A stretch of DNA of 64,000 nt from Marthasterias glacialis (Eukaryota; Echinodermata; Asteroidea; Forcipulatida; Asteriidae): the NCBI GenBank assembly GCA_911728455.2, contig OU452224.1, positions 3,286,001-3,350,000 on the forward strand. Direction: 5' to 3'. A model generated the notes under the pieces. It had not been told where the DNA came from. It did not search any database and worked only from the letters and a program-made list of their open reading frames with translations. Every line of letters begins with the position of its first letter. Position 1 is the first letter of the stretch. This document shows positions 1 to 11,589 of the stretch, piece after piece. The position numbers and the translations under genes were made by a program.

Positions 1-446
1 TTGACTGGCCTCCCTCTGCTTAGTTTTCCCGTGCTTTGCTTCCCACAACAGTGCTTATTTTCTGTTCAGTGTAAATTGATTTCAACAACATTTATTTTAT
101 AGATGTAATAATTGCATCGGGGATAAAGAAGAATAATTAGGTTTTACCAAACATTGATGATTGATAAGCACTGTTCTTACTGCTTTCCCAAGTCCTACAG
201 AGAAAAAACAAATCAGGCATAGTAATCAGGTGGGATTTGAACCCACAACCCCGCCATTGTAGAGCAATCCATACTCAAATCCTACAATTGATACAATCAA
301 AGACAGAAAGATGCCATGATGCAGCAGATTCTACTAGGGCAAAAGCTTGTTAGAGGGATGCGTTCCACATGCTCAAACTAAGATTTTATTACTAGAAAAT
401 TCATCGCAATATGCTTTTTGAAATCCTATTGTCGTTTTATGTGTAG
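1..446. other. Partial ADCK5 intron with SINE fragment
   Basis: No coding exon recognised. About 95-280 is a minus-strand tRNA-derived SINE fragment: an inverted B box (gggatttgaacccac) and the tail taagcactgttc shared with copies at 9.7, 22.6 and 52.6 kb. The rest is unremarkable AT-rich sequence. Confidence 0.6.
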
Positions 447-711
447 GACGTTTTATATTGGTTCTGTCATCTCTCTGGACTACAAATGGAGTCTGTGGAA
501 CCTTGATGAAGGAACGGATGAATACCGAAATGCATTCACTGCCTGTAATGAACGCACTGGGGATCGAATCCTCCAAGGTTGTCTGACAAACAGGGGAATG
601 TACATCAAGCTTGGACAGGTCCTGGTCACTGCAAACTATGTCCTGCCTAAAGAGATTTTACTGAAATTATCCGTATTGCACGACAAAGCACTGACAAGAG
701 AGTACAAAGAG
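447..711 (+). CDS. ADCK5: ADCK5 exon a (first visible): KxGQ motif
   Basis: The acceptor ends tttatgtgtag and the donor is gtatgc. One base completes a codon from an upstream exon, then 88 codons follow. It encodes the region before the kinase fold and YIKLGQ (598-618), the KxGQ signature of UbiB proteins. An in-frame ATG at 418 lies before the acceptor and is not used as the start here, because family homology continues upstream. Confidence 0.85.
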
Positions 712-3700
712 GTATGCTGATTAGGATTTTGTAATAAAGATCATGCTTAACCAGTTGCTGCCAGGATTTTTCCAATTTTTTCCCATCCAGCCTGACGGGA
801 TTATTTTCGGGAGTATCGCTGGCACAAAGAAACCGTGACTTGACAAAGCCAAAAAAAAAAAAGATTCTCTTGTGAAGCACCGTGATTTTTAATTCTCTAT
901 TTAGAAAATGTCAAATTCGCGCACCGTGAATTGCAAAACCTCGGCCGTGAGCTTTGGCCGAGGAATGTTCCTAGATTTAGAACCAAGGCCGTATACTCGG
1001 TTCACTCCGACTTACCTTTATTGAGCCGAAATACAATGAATGAACAATGATGGAAGCCTCTTGATGTCTCGTAATCCTCTTCTTGGCACAAGAGGACAAA
1101 GGTGTGGAATCGTGGATTACACAATAACCCCCGCATAATGGTGAAAATCGCATACATTTCTAGCACCAAGTTTCTCTTCGTATGGGTGAAACAAAGCAGA
1201 TCACGGTGAGTGCATGCTCTGTGCACACTCCGAAACATACTGTCCAGGTGACCTTTGTTCCGGGCTTTGAATTCCACACAAAAATACAAAACTAACGTCA
1301 CTCGTTTCCAGACTCGAAAAAAAATGCCATGTATACACCTCATCTGGCACCAACTGGTTAAAAGGTAAATTATTACATTATCAAAACTAGAAGTAGGAGA
1401 CCTAGACCAAAAATTGAGACTCAGGTCAAAAGGATAGGTCTGAAGAAAGAGTAAGACCAGCTAAAAAATCTGATCTCTTGGTCTAAAACACTAGTACAAA
1501 CTTTACTTGAGAACTGCGGAAGACTCAATCTTCATTAGCTGACATCTATGTGTACTTACTTGAACTGTGGCCAGAATTGTTGTATGTACTTAAACACAGC
1601 AGTTGGCAATGGGTACAACATCCTCATATTTAATAAAATATTAGCCAACTTTGTCTTTATATAAAGCTTGATCAGTTATTTCAAGAAGACTTCAACTGCA
1701 AACCAGATGAGATGTTCAAGGAGTTTGATCCAAAGCCAATAGCTGCAGCAAGTTTGGCCCAAGTTCATCGTGCAGTTACACATGATAACCAAGAAGTAGC
1801 TGTCAAGGTGAGATGTTTACCCCACATCGTATACCCTTTCCTTTACCCCTCCCCCCCTGATCCTTGTAACCCAGTTTAAAAGGCTAAAGAAGTGGCTCTC
1901 AGGGTGGGGTGCTAACCCCACGACTTTTACCCCCTCCTCCCCCCCCCCCCCCGATCTCAATTGCCCATTTATTATAAGGCAAAAGAAGTGCTGCCATGGT
2001 GGAGTGCTAAACCCACATCTACACATTTCCTCCAGTAGCCCAGGATTATTGGGAGTGAGGGATACTACCTTGCTAATGATATACTTCCAACCGCACAATA
2101 TGACTTCCATCCACTAGGTTCATCAGCCAAACCTTGGCTGTAAGCCATGGCCGATAATCGGCCATGGTATGCTGGAATCTCAGACTTGCCTCCCATATGC
2201 CGAATACAATGATAAACAATGGTGGCAGCCTATCGATCAGTAATTCTCGCTTGTACAACAAAAGAACGAAGGTATGGGATTCAGGATTACACAATAACCC
2301 CCGTAAAAAGGGAGATTTGAGGCATGAATTTCAATACCCTTTGTCCTTCTTTGTATGGGGGAAACAAAGTATAGCACGATGAGTGCATGCCTGTGCACCC
2401 TACGCAATTAACATGTCACAAACGGGCTAATCAGTCATCCGTTTTCTGTTTCAGAAAAGATGTGTATATATAAACATGTCTTCAGGCGTTAACTGGTTAA
2501 AATCTCTCTCCAAAATGATAGTGAAAAACAAATCATTCTGCTGAGGTGCTCCATAAATTTCTGACTCATGCTAAATGTTATACGCAATGAGCTCTTGTTA
2601 TTTTGTTGTTATCGTAGGTGCAGTACATCAATCTACGAGACCAGTATAATGGAGACATGAAGACATTAGAGATAATGCTCAACCTTGTTCACTGGATGCA
2701 TCCAGGTACAATCAACTACAACACTATCCTTAAAGTAAGTCTTTCTTGAGTTTTTAACCACTCAGCGGCGGGATTTCATCCGAAATTCATCCATGCTCGG
2801 GGACGGAATCAATTTTTTCGGAACAACCGGAATAATTTGTTTTTGAGAATTCCGTTGTCACAATGAAACCCTGACTAAACAAAGTCAAGACAACAAATGT
2901 TCTCATAAAATGCACCAGGATTTTTTGTTTCCTTTTGAGAAAATATGACATGCGTTCACTGTGAAGCGCAAAACCCTGGCCGTAAACCACGGCCAATAAT
3001 CGGACATAGATAGGCCATGGTATGCTGGAATCCCGGACCACTCGGACGTACCTTTCTTGCTTAAGGACACAAGTGCCATGACCAGGACTCAAACACACAC
3101 TCTGCTGATCAGAGCACCAGAGCTTGAGTCCGGTGTGCTAGACTGCTCGGCCACGGCTCTTAAATACTTGAGACTATTGACATTGTACAGTGCAATCCCA
3201 CACCCAAAGCCTAAAATCTATTGCAGTTAAAAATAAAAATGACAGCTGTAAAAAAAAACTTATTTCATGGTACATCACTGTCACGCTAATCAAACAAATC
3301 CATTCACTAGAGAGGTAAATCCATCTCTACCAATCAAAATCTCAAATTCTATATACTAACTTCTTCTTATTAAACCAGGATATGAAACAACCCCTTGCCA
3401 AGGAGCTAGACTTTGAGAATGAGGGACGGAACTCTGAGCGCTGTGCTGAAAATCTACAGCATCTCAAGTACATCTATGTGCCGAAAGTCAAGTGGGATCA
3501 TACAAGCAAGGTACTATTTTGAAATAGAGTCTCGTTCTCTATCCTGTTTGTTACCCATTGCAACATGCTCACAGTTTAACACATTGTTTTGGGTTTCTTG
3601 CATCTTTGGTTTTTTGTAGGAGTATATTCATTTCCTCCTTGTAGTTTTCAATATACACAGCACTCAAACAAACTATCATCAAATTCGTTGGACAAAAGTT

Positions 3701-6700
3701 GCTGCAACCAAAACAAAACAAAGCAACTTTGATTGATAGGGTCTTCAAATGCTGACTTTAAACATGACTTGTATTTTGATTTCCGACACTCCCTTCTCTG
3801 TGCATATACCTTTTCCTGCTGAACGACATTAATAAATGCTGCTATTTTGCATACTAGTGTTTTGGTTGTCCCTTTTCAAGGTTGCCCTGACCCAGCCTTG
3901 AAAATTGACTCGTAAATACTCAAAATCTAAAGCGTTTATTCCTTTTTATTCATACTAAACAAAGTAAATGCTAGTCTAGCAAAAGCTAACAAAATGTAAC
4001 AAGTAAATACTTTCAGATTTGAGCAAATACCTTCTAATAAAAGTATTTGCTTATATTTCGCCCAATATCATAACTTTTCTGAAACAGAGAGTTCTCACAA
4101 TGGAGTTCATGGAAGGGTGCAAGGTAACAGAGGTGGATAAAATTAAAGAGATGGGTCTTCAACCTGCAGATGTAAGTATAATACACAAAGTATTCCTAAG
4201 TCTATAAAACATTAGTCTGTCATTTCTTAAAATAACGCCTATGCCAGGAGCTGTTCCAAAGCCATCAAAATACTCCCCTCTTTGGAATCTCAAAACTGAA
4301 ATGATTAAACACTGATTGGTAGGCCGTGTTCGAATTAGCGGTTGCAGCTTGATGGTCATGTGGACAAGCATTCCAGACACGACCGTAAATCTGGACTGTT
4401 GGTAAGAGTGGGCTGTTTTGGCGTATAGTACCAAATCCATCAAAATAGTCCACTTGTTAAGTATGTTATAACCATATCAGGAATTGTTTTCCTACCCTCA
4501 GTCCTACAGGAATTCCAACTGGCCTCTGGTCACCGGGCATGCTCAGTGGTCTGGTGGTTCAGACATGTGCTTTAGAAGTGAGGGGGGTGGGGTTGGGTTC
4601 GATTCCCACCAAGTAGCCTGTGGATTTCCTCCGCAGGACTCAGAAAGCGTTGGTCGTGGGTTCAAGTCCCACCAAGTTGTTTGCCTGAAAAGAAATGTCT
4701 ATTGTGACATTGTAACAAGGTTGTAACAATCAGCTTTGGGAAAGGGTGGTATCTTATGCTCTTGAAAAAAATGCAATTAATTCCATGCAACAACCATTGC
4801 CCTTGTGTGTAAACCCAAGAAAAGCATGAATGCATTAATTAAGGTTGTATTTTGTATGAAATTGTCCTACTGACTTAAGACAGATTAACAGTTCTTGATT
4901 CCACTCTCTTTGCTTTCTTCAGATTGACCAGAAATTAATTGAAGCCTTTGCTGAACAGATCTTCCGCACAGGTTTTGTGCACGCTGATCCTCACCCAGGG
5001 AATAGTAGGTTTACCCTAGAAACGCCTTTCATCTAAAATGTTGCTATTACTTTTAAGAAAAAGCCAAATAACTCAAGACTAAAATTTCCCAGAGGCCTTG
5101 CCCTTGGCCTTGGTTCCCTTTAACCAGTCATGGCTGGATGACGTGTATACACGCCAAAAATTTTCCCTGCCAGAATTTTGATGGTGTTAATTTTGTATTT
5201 TTGTGTGAATTCGGAAGACCGGAACGACGGTCACCCGGACAATTCATTCCAGAGCGTTCACAGTGCGTGCACTGATCACTGTGCAACACTTCATTTCACC
5301 CGCACAAAGAGGACAGATAGCATTGGAAATGCTGCTGAAATTCTCACTTTAAGTGGGGGTTAATGTGTAATCCCCAATTCCAGACCTCAGTCATTTTGTT
5401 TTAAGTAGGTGATTACGAGATATCGAGAGGCTTCCAACACTGCTCATTATTGTATTTTGGTAAGGAAGCAAGTCCGAGTGAACCGAGATTCCAGCCTTGG
5501 TTCCAGCTGTGGGACCAATTATTGGCTCTGGGTTTTGCAATTCATAGCCAACTGAATGAATCTGATAATTTTTCGAAAGAGAAACAAAAAATCCTGATGC
5601 TTCAGTGAGAATCTTTGATCTCTTGGCTTTGTTTAGTCAGGATTTCTTTTTGCCAGTGGTATTCTTAAAGAAAAATGATTCCGGCCATTCCAAGATATAA
5701 TCCCATCAGGTGGCTCGGAAAAATTGTGTAAGTTGAGTACGTAACATTGTTTATACATCCAATAACAGACTGCTTGAATGATTAAAATCTCGTTGCAGTT
5801 TTTGTACGGAAGGGGAACAATGGGATGGCAGAACTGGTGCTTCTAGATCATGGCTTATATGAAGAGTTACCATCAAAGTGAGTCAAATGATGTTGTGATT
5901 TAGTGCTCAGTTATGGCTTGAGATTAAATATTTACCAGAGACTTCAGAAAGTTCAAGGGATTTTACTGCCATGGAGACCACGTAGTGATATGGTTTATTG
6001 CATGCCGTGGCTGGGCGGTCGAGAGCACCTGACTCAAACTCTGGTGTGACTGAGATGTGGGTTCAAGTCCTAGTTTTGACACTTGTGTCCTTGAGCAATA
6101 CACTCTATCATTATTGCTTCGTCCTTGAGATGGGACGTAAAGCCGTAAGTCCCGTATGCTGCATTATGCAGTAAACTTATTGTTAAGAGAAGGGGTTTGC
6201 CGCAGTGTTTCTGGCTTGGCTGGCAGCAGATTGCGCTGCATCACCTTGTAAACCCTTATAAGGTGCTATTATGTAATTTAGGTGCTGTTGTAATTTTTCC
6301 GTTTTTTTAATTATTATTGTTTATAACGTTCTGTGTATATTATGCATGTTTTAATTCTGTCAAAAGGCCAATCTATCTATAGAAATGGGTTTCATTATTC
6401 AAAAACTTGTCTTAATTCTGTCAAATTCAGGCAGGTCACTGTGACAACAATGTAACACAAACTCTGGTTTTTCGGTAACGCCATGTACATGAAACTCTCT
6501 ATGTGTGATGGTTCTGAAAAGAACCGGTGGTGTAACAAAACTCAAGGTTTTGATGGGTTTGCTCAGAGAATTCTCCTGAAGTTGATCAGAGCATACAGAT
6601 TGAAGCGTCAAGTTATCACATCACCAGGGCCCAATTTCATGGCACTGCTTACCGTGGGATTCTGCGCTTATGCCCTGCTGCGGCCCATAGAAACACGCAC

Positions 6701-9700
6701 GTTACCGTGTGCCGTAAGCGCAGAATTATTTGGTAACCAGCGCCATGAAATTGGGCCCTGTTCTTTTCAGAACGTTCACACCTCATAAGAGAGATTTGTG
6801 CACATTGTGTAACCGCAAATCTTACAAGTTTTTACTTGCAAAGTTTCAAATCCTACTAACCACAAAAAGTTAAACGGGCCATTTTTTCAAAAAGAGTAGA
6901 CCATTACCTTAGGCTTGCCCTCTGTATGCCTTGACCAATCTCGATTGACAGAGTCCCATCTACAACTACTACATCAACATCAGTACTTGGCATAGTCCTT
7001 CAGTCAGGATGTATACGCCATAGTCTGCATGTTGAAATCTCACTGCAAAATGTTAACATATTGGATTGCTGCGTTGGGCATTTTTTGTGTGACGCTGTGC
7101 GGTGCCAGCAACTAGACACTTGCGTTAGTTGATGGGCTTCATGGTCAGGTCTACTGGGCTTCGATTGGTATTCTATTTTGACCCCTTTGCACTGACGTCA
7201 CATGTGGCTGCTGTCTGCAATTCATTTTGGGAGTCAAATTGCATGTAAAGATATGCGGGCGTGTCGCCTAAAATGCACACTAAGGCCGTGTCTGAATGAA
7301 TGGCTTCGGCTGTGGCTACGGCCGGAACGCAGAGGATTCCTATTCTTCAACGTTGTCGTTGCAGCCAGCGGCCATAGCCGTAGCCAAAGTCGCTTGAATT
7401 GGACACGCCGTAATACACATGGAATCTGATTGCCAAAATGGTGCAACCAAGATTCATGTGTGATGACGCCAGGTGAAATGGATGAATACAGTTTTAACAC
7501 ATCATTGATGTTGCCCTTTTTTCTCACCTAGCGTGCGGTTAGCCTTGGGGAGATACTGGCGCTCAATTATCCTTAAAGATGAACCGACAATGAAACAAAG
7601 TGCAGCCGATATGGGAGTCAAAGGTATGACTTGAATAATGTAGAGCCTCGTGGCTGACAGTCTAGTGCACCATATTCAAGTTTTATCGTTCACAGAGTGT
7701 GGGTTCGAAACCCGGCCTGGCTGGTCACGATGCTTGTGTCCCTGAGCAAGATACTTTACCATAACTGCTTTGTCCTTGAGATGGGACGTAAAGCTGTAGG
7801 TCGCATGCACTAGGATAGGTAGTGCATGTAATAGAACCCAGGGCAAAAATGCCGTATCCGGCTGCCACTTTATCTCCCTTAATTTAGGTCAAATTATATC
7901 CTAACCTGTCCAGAAAGAATGACAGAATATATACAGAGAGGAACAGGCACTTTGAATGATTACAACGTCTACGTTGGGCATGACAATGCTACTCGCTAAA
8001 CACCATTTTTAGTTCCTTTGGGCATGAATGCGCGAAAGTTCCGGCCATGCGATGAAATGTCCACTTGATTCCTTTTTAAAGGTCATTAAGTAGCATTTTA
8101 GCTACAAACACCTGGAGAGGAATATTAAAAAAAGGGAAATAAAGCCCAACATCTATTAACAAATCTAGAAAATCCCGTAGAAAGTGGCAGTCAGATATGG
8201 AAACTTTTCCAAAATTTATAGTAGTAGTAATAATATTATCTTGCATGTTATGCCTGGATATTGCAGATATTGCAGTGTTCCAGTATGCAGACACAACAAT
8301 GAAAATATTTTTAAAGAACACCCTTGAAAAATCCCAAAGATCATTTCATTTTGTACACTGTTGAAAGACTGCCAGACAATATTATCAGAATAAGTAGAAG
8401 GAAAATGAACTTACAGTTTGGAGAACTTGCTGTGGTTGTTGTATGATAGGAGCTGGCTGTTTCTCTTCATGTATGTATGCATCTGGTGCATGTGTACATA
8501 CATGGGTTTGACTGCAGCATTACACTACATCAAGCATGCTGCTCAAGACATGCTAGGTTGTATGGCTGCACTGACTGGCATGGCCATGTGCTGTCTTCAA
8601 ACCAAATCATTCAAGTGTGAAAATATTCACATCAATCATTTGCATATCTTGATGGCTCTTCCAGTGAAAAAGGGGGTTGAATGTAAAGTTTCCATCTCTT
8701 AACCATTATCATGTTTGATTTTTTTAAGACTGGTGGGGGGGGGGAGGAGGGGGGAGGAGGGGGAAGGGGCCTTATTAAAAAATCACAAGTCCAAACTTTG
8801 AACAAAATGAAAATTGAAATCGCCTCCTCTTTGCAAGTTCAAGCCCTTGTTCCTTAAAGGAAGTTTGAAATTATTCAAAAATCAGCTTTTGTTAATGATA
8901 TTTCCATGACAATCTTGAATATATTTGTGACAAAATCCTTCAATTAAGAACAAAATGGGAGGGGGCAAGTTTTTCAAAAGGTATACTTTTAAGTACATTG
9001 CTAATTTTTCATATTTAAACTCCGACCTCTGACTTTAATTTTGACCTTAACCTACATTTAGAATACTTGCTGTTTGGCATGATGGTCACACAGCGGCCGA
9101 TAAACATGAAGGCACGTCGTGGTCTCCACATGACCTTCATCATGCCGCCTGAGAAACTGCGCAAGATGGCCAAACAGTTCCATTCGATGGATGCAAAGCA
9201 TTCGGACATGATGATGGAAAGGCTAAATGACTTTGTTCAGTCGCTGCCCAAATCACTGTATCTAATATTCAGGTGGGTGCATTAAAGACTATGGTATTAT
9301 AAAATCAATCCAAGAAAAAATTAAATGGGGGATTTTTTTAAGCTATTATTGTTGTTTAAATGTGAGTGTAGTATCAATATACTGCTCCGTTAAACCTGTT
9401 TCGTGATACATTGACCTAAAGGTTGATGAAATTCAGACATGCTAAAATATTTAAGGACGGGCTACTGTTTCAAAATTTCTATTCTGCTGGACTTTATGGT
9501 GATGTGCAGTGTTGTGTTTGAACATGTTTGGTCAACAAATCGTGACTATAGACCGATCGTCCATTAAGACCCACGCCCTTACGTGTTGACAAGTTACAGC
9601 CTTCATGGCTACGCCACCGAAAGCCCAACAAAAGTCTGACACGATAAAATCTCATTGGAAAATGTAAACTTGTGAAAAAATATTCACGGACATTTTCCCC

Positions 9701-11499
9701 TGGTGGGATTCAAACCCATGACCCCCCGCCATTCTAGAGCAGATGTCTGACCAACTAGACTACCGAGACTGCCCGGTAGCTAGAGGCAGTTTGAATCCTA
9801 TTAGCAACAGGTACCGCAACCATTATAATAGATGTTAATTTTTGCATCAGGAATAAAGAATATTTTTTGTTCATTCTTCTTAACAAACGGTTACTTTCTT
9901 GACTGTTTCAGAAACATGAACACTGTACGTTCTATTGACCGTGAGCTTGGTCAACCTGTAAACTACCTTGTTACAATGGGTCGAAGGTTTGTAATTGCAG
10001 TCGCTTATGCTTTTGAAAGATACAACCACAAAATTGAGTTATTACGTAGAGCATGTTTTAGTGCACTGTTCTGAAACAGAAAATATTACTCATAATTTTT
10101 TTAAAGGTGTTACCAATATCTCTTCTGATTTGATTGAACAGGAAAAAAAAATTTAATTATCGGTTAACAAATCTGAAATTGTTTTTTATTTTGTCAGCGC
10201 TGCTGGAGCAATGTTCATAGAATCTCAAGATAGAAATTTGACAGAAAGGATACGTGCATCATGGCATCGCTTTCTGTATGATTTCACTCTCAGGTGAGTT
10301 ATGACCATGTGTGCCGCTGGAATTTGGAAGGTAGGGCTGGGAGGAGGGACGGAGTGTCAATTATCAATCAGGTTGGCACAGTGTTTTCTTTCCCCGCTTC
10401 CACCTCTGTGGACCCCCGGTTTGAATCCTGGACCAGAGCCTTGCATGTGGATTGGGTTATCAAGTCACTACCAGACTGTATGGGTTTGCCCTAGTAGAGG
10501 TTTTCCTCCCACATCTAGACTGACACTTCTTCATCATCTTCTCTACAGAGGTGTCTTGGTATGGGTCAAAGTGCTGGTCACTTTTGAGGGTCAATTGGTT
10601 TCATTACCAAAAAAGCTATAACAACAACAATATTCCTCCTACTACTACTACTACTAATTTTCTTGACAGTTGTATCTTGCCTGTGCTCAGTAACTTTCTT
10701 CCAACCTCCAAGCTAGTGGCAGGTGCCCTTATACACTTACAAACTTACAGGGTACTTTACACAATGGAACAATGCTACCCCACAAGGTTTTCTTTGTTCT
10801 AGTACTACCCCACAGAGGAATTCTTCAGAAAAGGGAATAATAGAACAACAATAGGAGGACCCCGTAACTGCCATATGTAAGGGTGGGTGAACTGACACGA
10901 AGCAAACTTACTACTTGAACTAAAATGTAGCATTTGACAGTTTGGGTCACATATTGTGCATTCTAAACATCAAACTTTGAGTTGCTCATATGAAGACATC
11001 AAGGAAAATCCGCAGTCTCACTTGCAAACACTCACAGCCAGATGCCGATACTGGCTAAAAAGAGTGAAGCGGTCAGGCAAAATAGCGCGGCATGTCACCT
11101 TCTGTTTGAAGTAGCTGGGCCATACTACCCCAGGCTTGCAGTTTCATCTTTGATAGGGCAAGGTAAAGTTCATTTTGCAATGGGCAGTTCCAGTTAAATC
11201 CTATGGTAAACTTGTGAAAGGACACCAAGGCCAAGACCAGGGCAACAGATGCCATGGCCTCCGTGTAATTCCAGGCCTATTACCCAAGCTCAATGCATCC
11301 TCCAACCCTACTAATGTGCTTCAAGATTCATCTCTGATTAATTACTCAATTGATTTTGTTTCTTTGTTGGCATAGGTCTGATCAAGTTATCTACTCAATG
11401 ATGAATTTTTTCATGCGAGTAGCCGTTCAGTTTGGTTGGGTCGTACCACCCAAACAGATCCAAAATTCTCATCAGGGATTTATGGATGGACTCCAGTGA
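447..11499 (+). CDS. ADCK5: ADCK5-like UbiB/ABC1 atypical protein kinase, 12 exons, 5' partial
   Basis: Spliced gene; the visible exons join in phase to 498 codons and a TGA at 11497-11499. Diagnostic UbiB/COQ8-family motifs appear in order: KxGQ (YIKLGQ), the alanine-rich loop [11 protein letters not shown] that replaces a normal glycine loop, the VAVK lysine, the ExD-type [10 protein letters not shown], the catalytic loop HADPHPGN and the metal-binding LLDHG. Human ADCK5 is about 580 residues, so roughly 80-100 N-terminal residues, including any targeting signal, should lie left of the window. Family members are atypical kinases or ATPases linked to mitochondria and lipid or quinone metabolism; the substrate of ADCK5 is not established. 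The pattern CKV-KI-GL in exon 5 and [10 protein letters not shown] in exon 10 fit ADCK5 better than ADCK1 or COQ8. All catalytic residues are intact, with no frameshift. The gene converges on the Sfp1-like gene. Confidence 0.9.
747..1361 (-). mobile_element. TTAA-flanked MITE family A, full length (615 bp)
   Basis: Bounded on both sides by TTAA; the termini TTAACCAGTTGCTGCC and CACCAACTGGTTAA are inverted repeats. No transposase frame. The interior (cacccacacaaa-gga, gattacgagacatc-gaggcttcca, in antisense) recurs many times in this window. A piggyBac-like non-autonomous element is the likeliest class, from the TTAA target. Confidence 0.75.
1667..1807 (+). CDS. ADCK5: ADCK5 exon b: alanine-rich loop and ATP lysine
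   Basis: 47 codons, phase 0 at both ends; acceptor tttatataaag, donor gtgag. Encodes [13 protein letters not shown] (A-rich nucleotide loop) and EVAVK, whose lysine (1805-1807) is the expected ATP-contacting residue. Confidence 0.9.
2115..2500 (-). mobile_element. Family A MITE, truncated
   Basis: Ends cgttaactggttaa at 2500; the interior shares gtatgggggaaacaaag and the tgccgaatacaatga block with other copies. It belongs to a subfamily with a gccgataatcggcc palindrome. Confidence 0.6.
2618..2734 (+). CDS. ADCK5: ADCK5 exon c
   Basis: 39 codons, phase 0-0; acceptor atcgtag, donor gtaagt. Starts [13 protein letters not shown], matching the conserved VQY-DLRD-F-GD stretch after the ATP lysine in ADCK5 proteins. 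Confidence 0.9.
2754..3060 (-). mobile_element. Family A MITE, truncated
   Basis: Starts TTAACCACTCAGCGGCGGGA and shares gtcacaatgaaaccctgac with copies at 30.4 and 44.4 kb; the other end is missing. Confidence 0.5.
3062..3165 (-). mobile_element. SINE family C fragment (tRNA-derived)
   Basis: Reverse complement reads gtggccgagcagtctagcac with a B-box-like gtttgagtcc, the tRNA-like head of a SINE also seen at 6.0, 30.8, 41.3 and 50.1 kb. Confidence 0.55.
3379..3510 (+). CDS. ADCK5: ADCK5 exon d: ExD motif
   Basis: 44 codons, phase 0-0; acceptor taaaccag, donor gtacta. Encodes [16 protein letters not shown], the conserved ExD-type motif of the UbiB family, then [12 protein letters not shown]. 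Confidence 0.9.
4088..4171 (+). CDS. ADCK5: ADCK5 exon e: hinge segment
   Basis: 28 codons, phase 0-0; acceptor ctgaaacag, donor gtaagt. Encodes [13 protein letters not shown], the family's hinge-like segment (VLTM-F--G-KV). Confidence 0.88.
4216..4700. repeat. Repeat debris and SINE family B fragments
   Basis: A ccatcaaaatactcc-like motif occurs near both 4266 and 4436. From 4540 two tRNA-like B boxes in tandem follow (ggttcgattcccacc, ggttcaagtcccacc), as in SINE family B. Confidence 0.4.
4923..5004 (+). CDS. ADCK5: ADCK5 exon f: catalytic loop HADPHPGN
   Basis: 82 nt, begins in phase 0 and leaves one base over; acceptor tttcttcag, donor gtaggt. HADPHPGN (4980-5003) is the catalytic H-x-D----N loop of ABC1/UbiB kinases. 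Confidence 0.92.
5120..5735 (+). mobile_element. Family A MITE, near full length
   Basis: Starts TTAACCAGTCATGGCTGGAT and runs through acgtgtatacacgcc, cattccagagcgttcac and ttggctttgtttagtcag; the 3' terminus is decayed. Confidence 0.65.
5799..5877 (+). CDS. ADCK5: ADCK5 exon g: DFG-equivalent
   Basis: 79 nt; acceptor cgttgcag, donor gtgagt. Encodes [20 protein letters not shown] is the DFG-equivalent magnesium-binding motif of this family. Confidence 0.9.
6000..6370 (+). mobile_element. SINE family C, near complete
   Basis: tRNA-like head gtggctgggcggtcgagagc with B box gggttcaagtcc, then cttgagatgggacgtaaagc, gtttctggcttggctg and accttgtaaacccttataag. Polymerase III SINE in an ADCK5 intron. 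Confidence 0.65.
6627..6758. mobile_element. Palindromic MITE (GGGCCCAATTTCATGGC)
   Basis: 132 bp with inverted ends GGGCCCAATTTCATGGCACT and AGCGCCATGAAATTGGGCCC; a relative is at 61448-61540. No coding capacity. Confidence 0.7.
7282..7412. mobile_element. Palindromic MITE (AAGGCCGTGTC)
   Basis: Inverted ends AAGGCCGTGTCTGAATGAAT and AATTGGACACGCCGTA, plus inner inverted ggctgtggctacggcc and ggccatagccgtagcc. About 131 bp. Confidence 0.6.
7532..7623 (+). CDS. ADCK5: ADCK5 exon h
   Basis: 92 nt; acceptor ttctcacctag, donor gtatga. Encodes [15 protein letters not shown] and AADMGVK, matching the C-lobe helix of ADCK5. The phase joins exactly to exon g and exon i. Confidence 0.85.
7645..7850 (+). 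mobile_element. SINE family C fragment
   Basis: Contains gtgtgggttcgaaacccgg (B box) and ccttgagatgggacgtaaag, as in the 6.0-kb copy. Confidence 0.5.
7851..9061. other. ADCK5 intron, mostly unassigned
   Basis: No exon seen. A G-rich purine run (about 8732-8770) could form non-B DNA. The rest is AT-rich unique-looking sequence. Confidence 0.4.
9062..9272 (+). CDS. ADCK5: ADCK5 exon i
   Basis: 211 nt; acceptor ctacatttag, donor gtgggt. Encodes [16 protein letters not shown] and [10 protein letters not shown]; the QRP-NM and LP--L-L--R pattern is typical of ADCK5 C-lobes. Short purine-rich and AT-rich stretches fill the preceding intron. Confidence 0.88.
9548..9685 (+). mobile_element. Family D MITE, left half
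   Basis: TAGACCGATCGTCCATTAAG, then ttacgtgttgacaa and gctacgccaccgaaag, matching the left arm of the complete copy at 25766-26018. Confidence 0.6.
9695..9850 (-). mobile_element. SINE family B fragment
   Basis: Reverse complement gives a tRNA-like gtctagttggtcagacatct with B box gggtttgaatccc, and the shared tail atgttaattt-tgcatcagg. Confidence 0.6.
9912..9986 (+). CDS. ADCK5: ADCK5 exon j
   Basis: 75 nt; acceptor gactgtttcag, donor gtttgt (weak but in phase). Encodes [18 protein letters not shown], matching the NINTVR-I---LG-PV signature of the family. Confidence 0.88.
10198..10293 (+). CDS. ADCK5: ADCK5 exon k
   Basis: 96 nt; acceptor ttttgtcag, donor gtgagt. Encodes a C-terminal helical segment ([22 protein letters not shown]). 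It is less conserved; accepted on phase and splice sites. Confidence 0.8.
10370..10630 (+). mobile_element. SINE family E
   Basis: ggttggcacagtgtt ... ccggtttgaatcctgg resembles a tRNA A and B box pair, followed by atgtggattgggtt and cacatctagactgacac. A second copy is at 14925-15130. Confidence 0.5.
10631..11375. other. Last ADCK5 intron
   Basis: A short act trinucleotide run near 10636-10655, otherwise nothing recognised. Confidence 0.4.
11376..11499 (+). CDS. ADCK5: ADCK5 last exon and stop
   Basis: One base plus 40 codons and a TGA (11497-11499); acceptor tttgttggcatag. Encodes [16 protein letters not shown] and ends FMDGLQ. An AATAAA overlaps the stop and is not a plausible cleavage signal. 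Confidence 0.82.
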
Positions 11500-11589
11500 A
11501 TAAAGGACTTGGATCATACCCCAACTTTAAAGGGGGCTTGGATAGTTATGCACTAACCACAGCTGGACACCCAGATCCATCGGTTCCAG

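Noticed and set aside
418..446. ATG at 418 as the ADCK5 start
   Set aside because: It precedes a good splice acceptor, and the family continues N-terminal of this point; the real start should be upstream of the window.
8418..8702. Plus-strand frame with hydrophobic, Cys- and Met-rich start
   Set aside because: Lies in an ADCK5 intron whose flanking exons already join in phase; no homology signature.
11499..11504. AATAAA as the ADCK5 polyadenylation signal
   Set aside because: It overlaps the stop codon; cleavage there would leave almost no 3' UTR.
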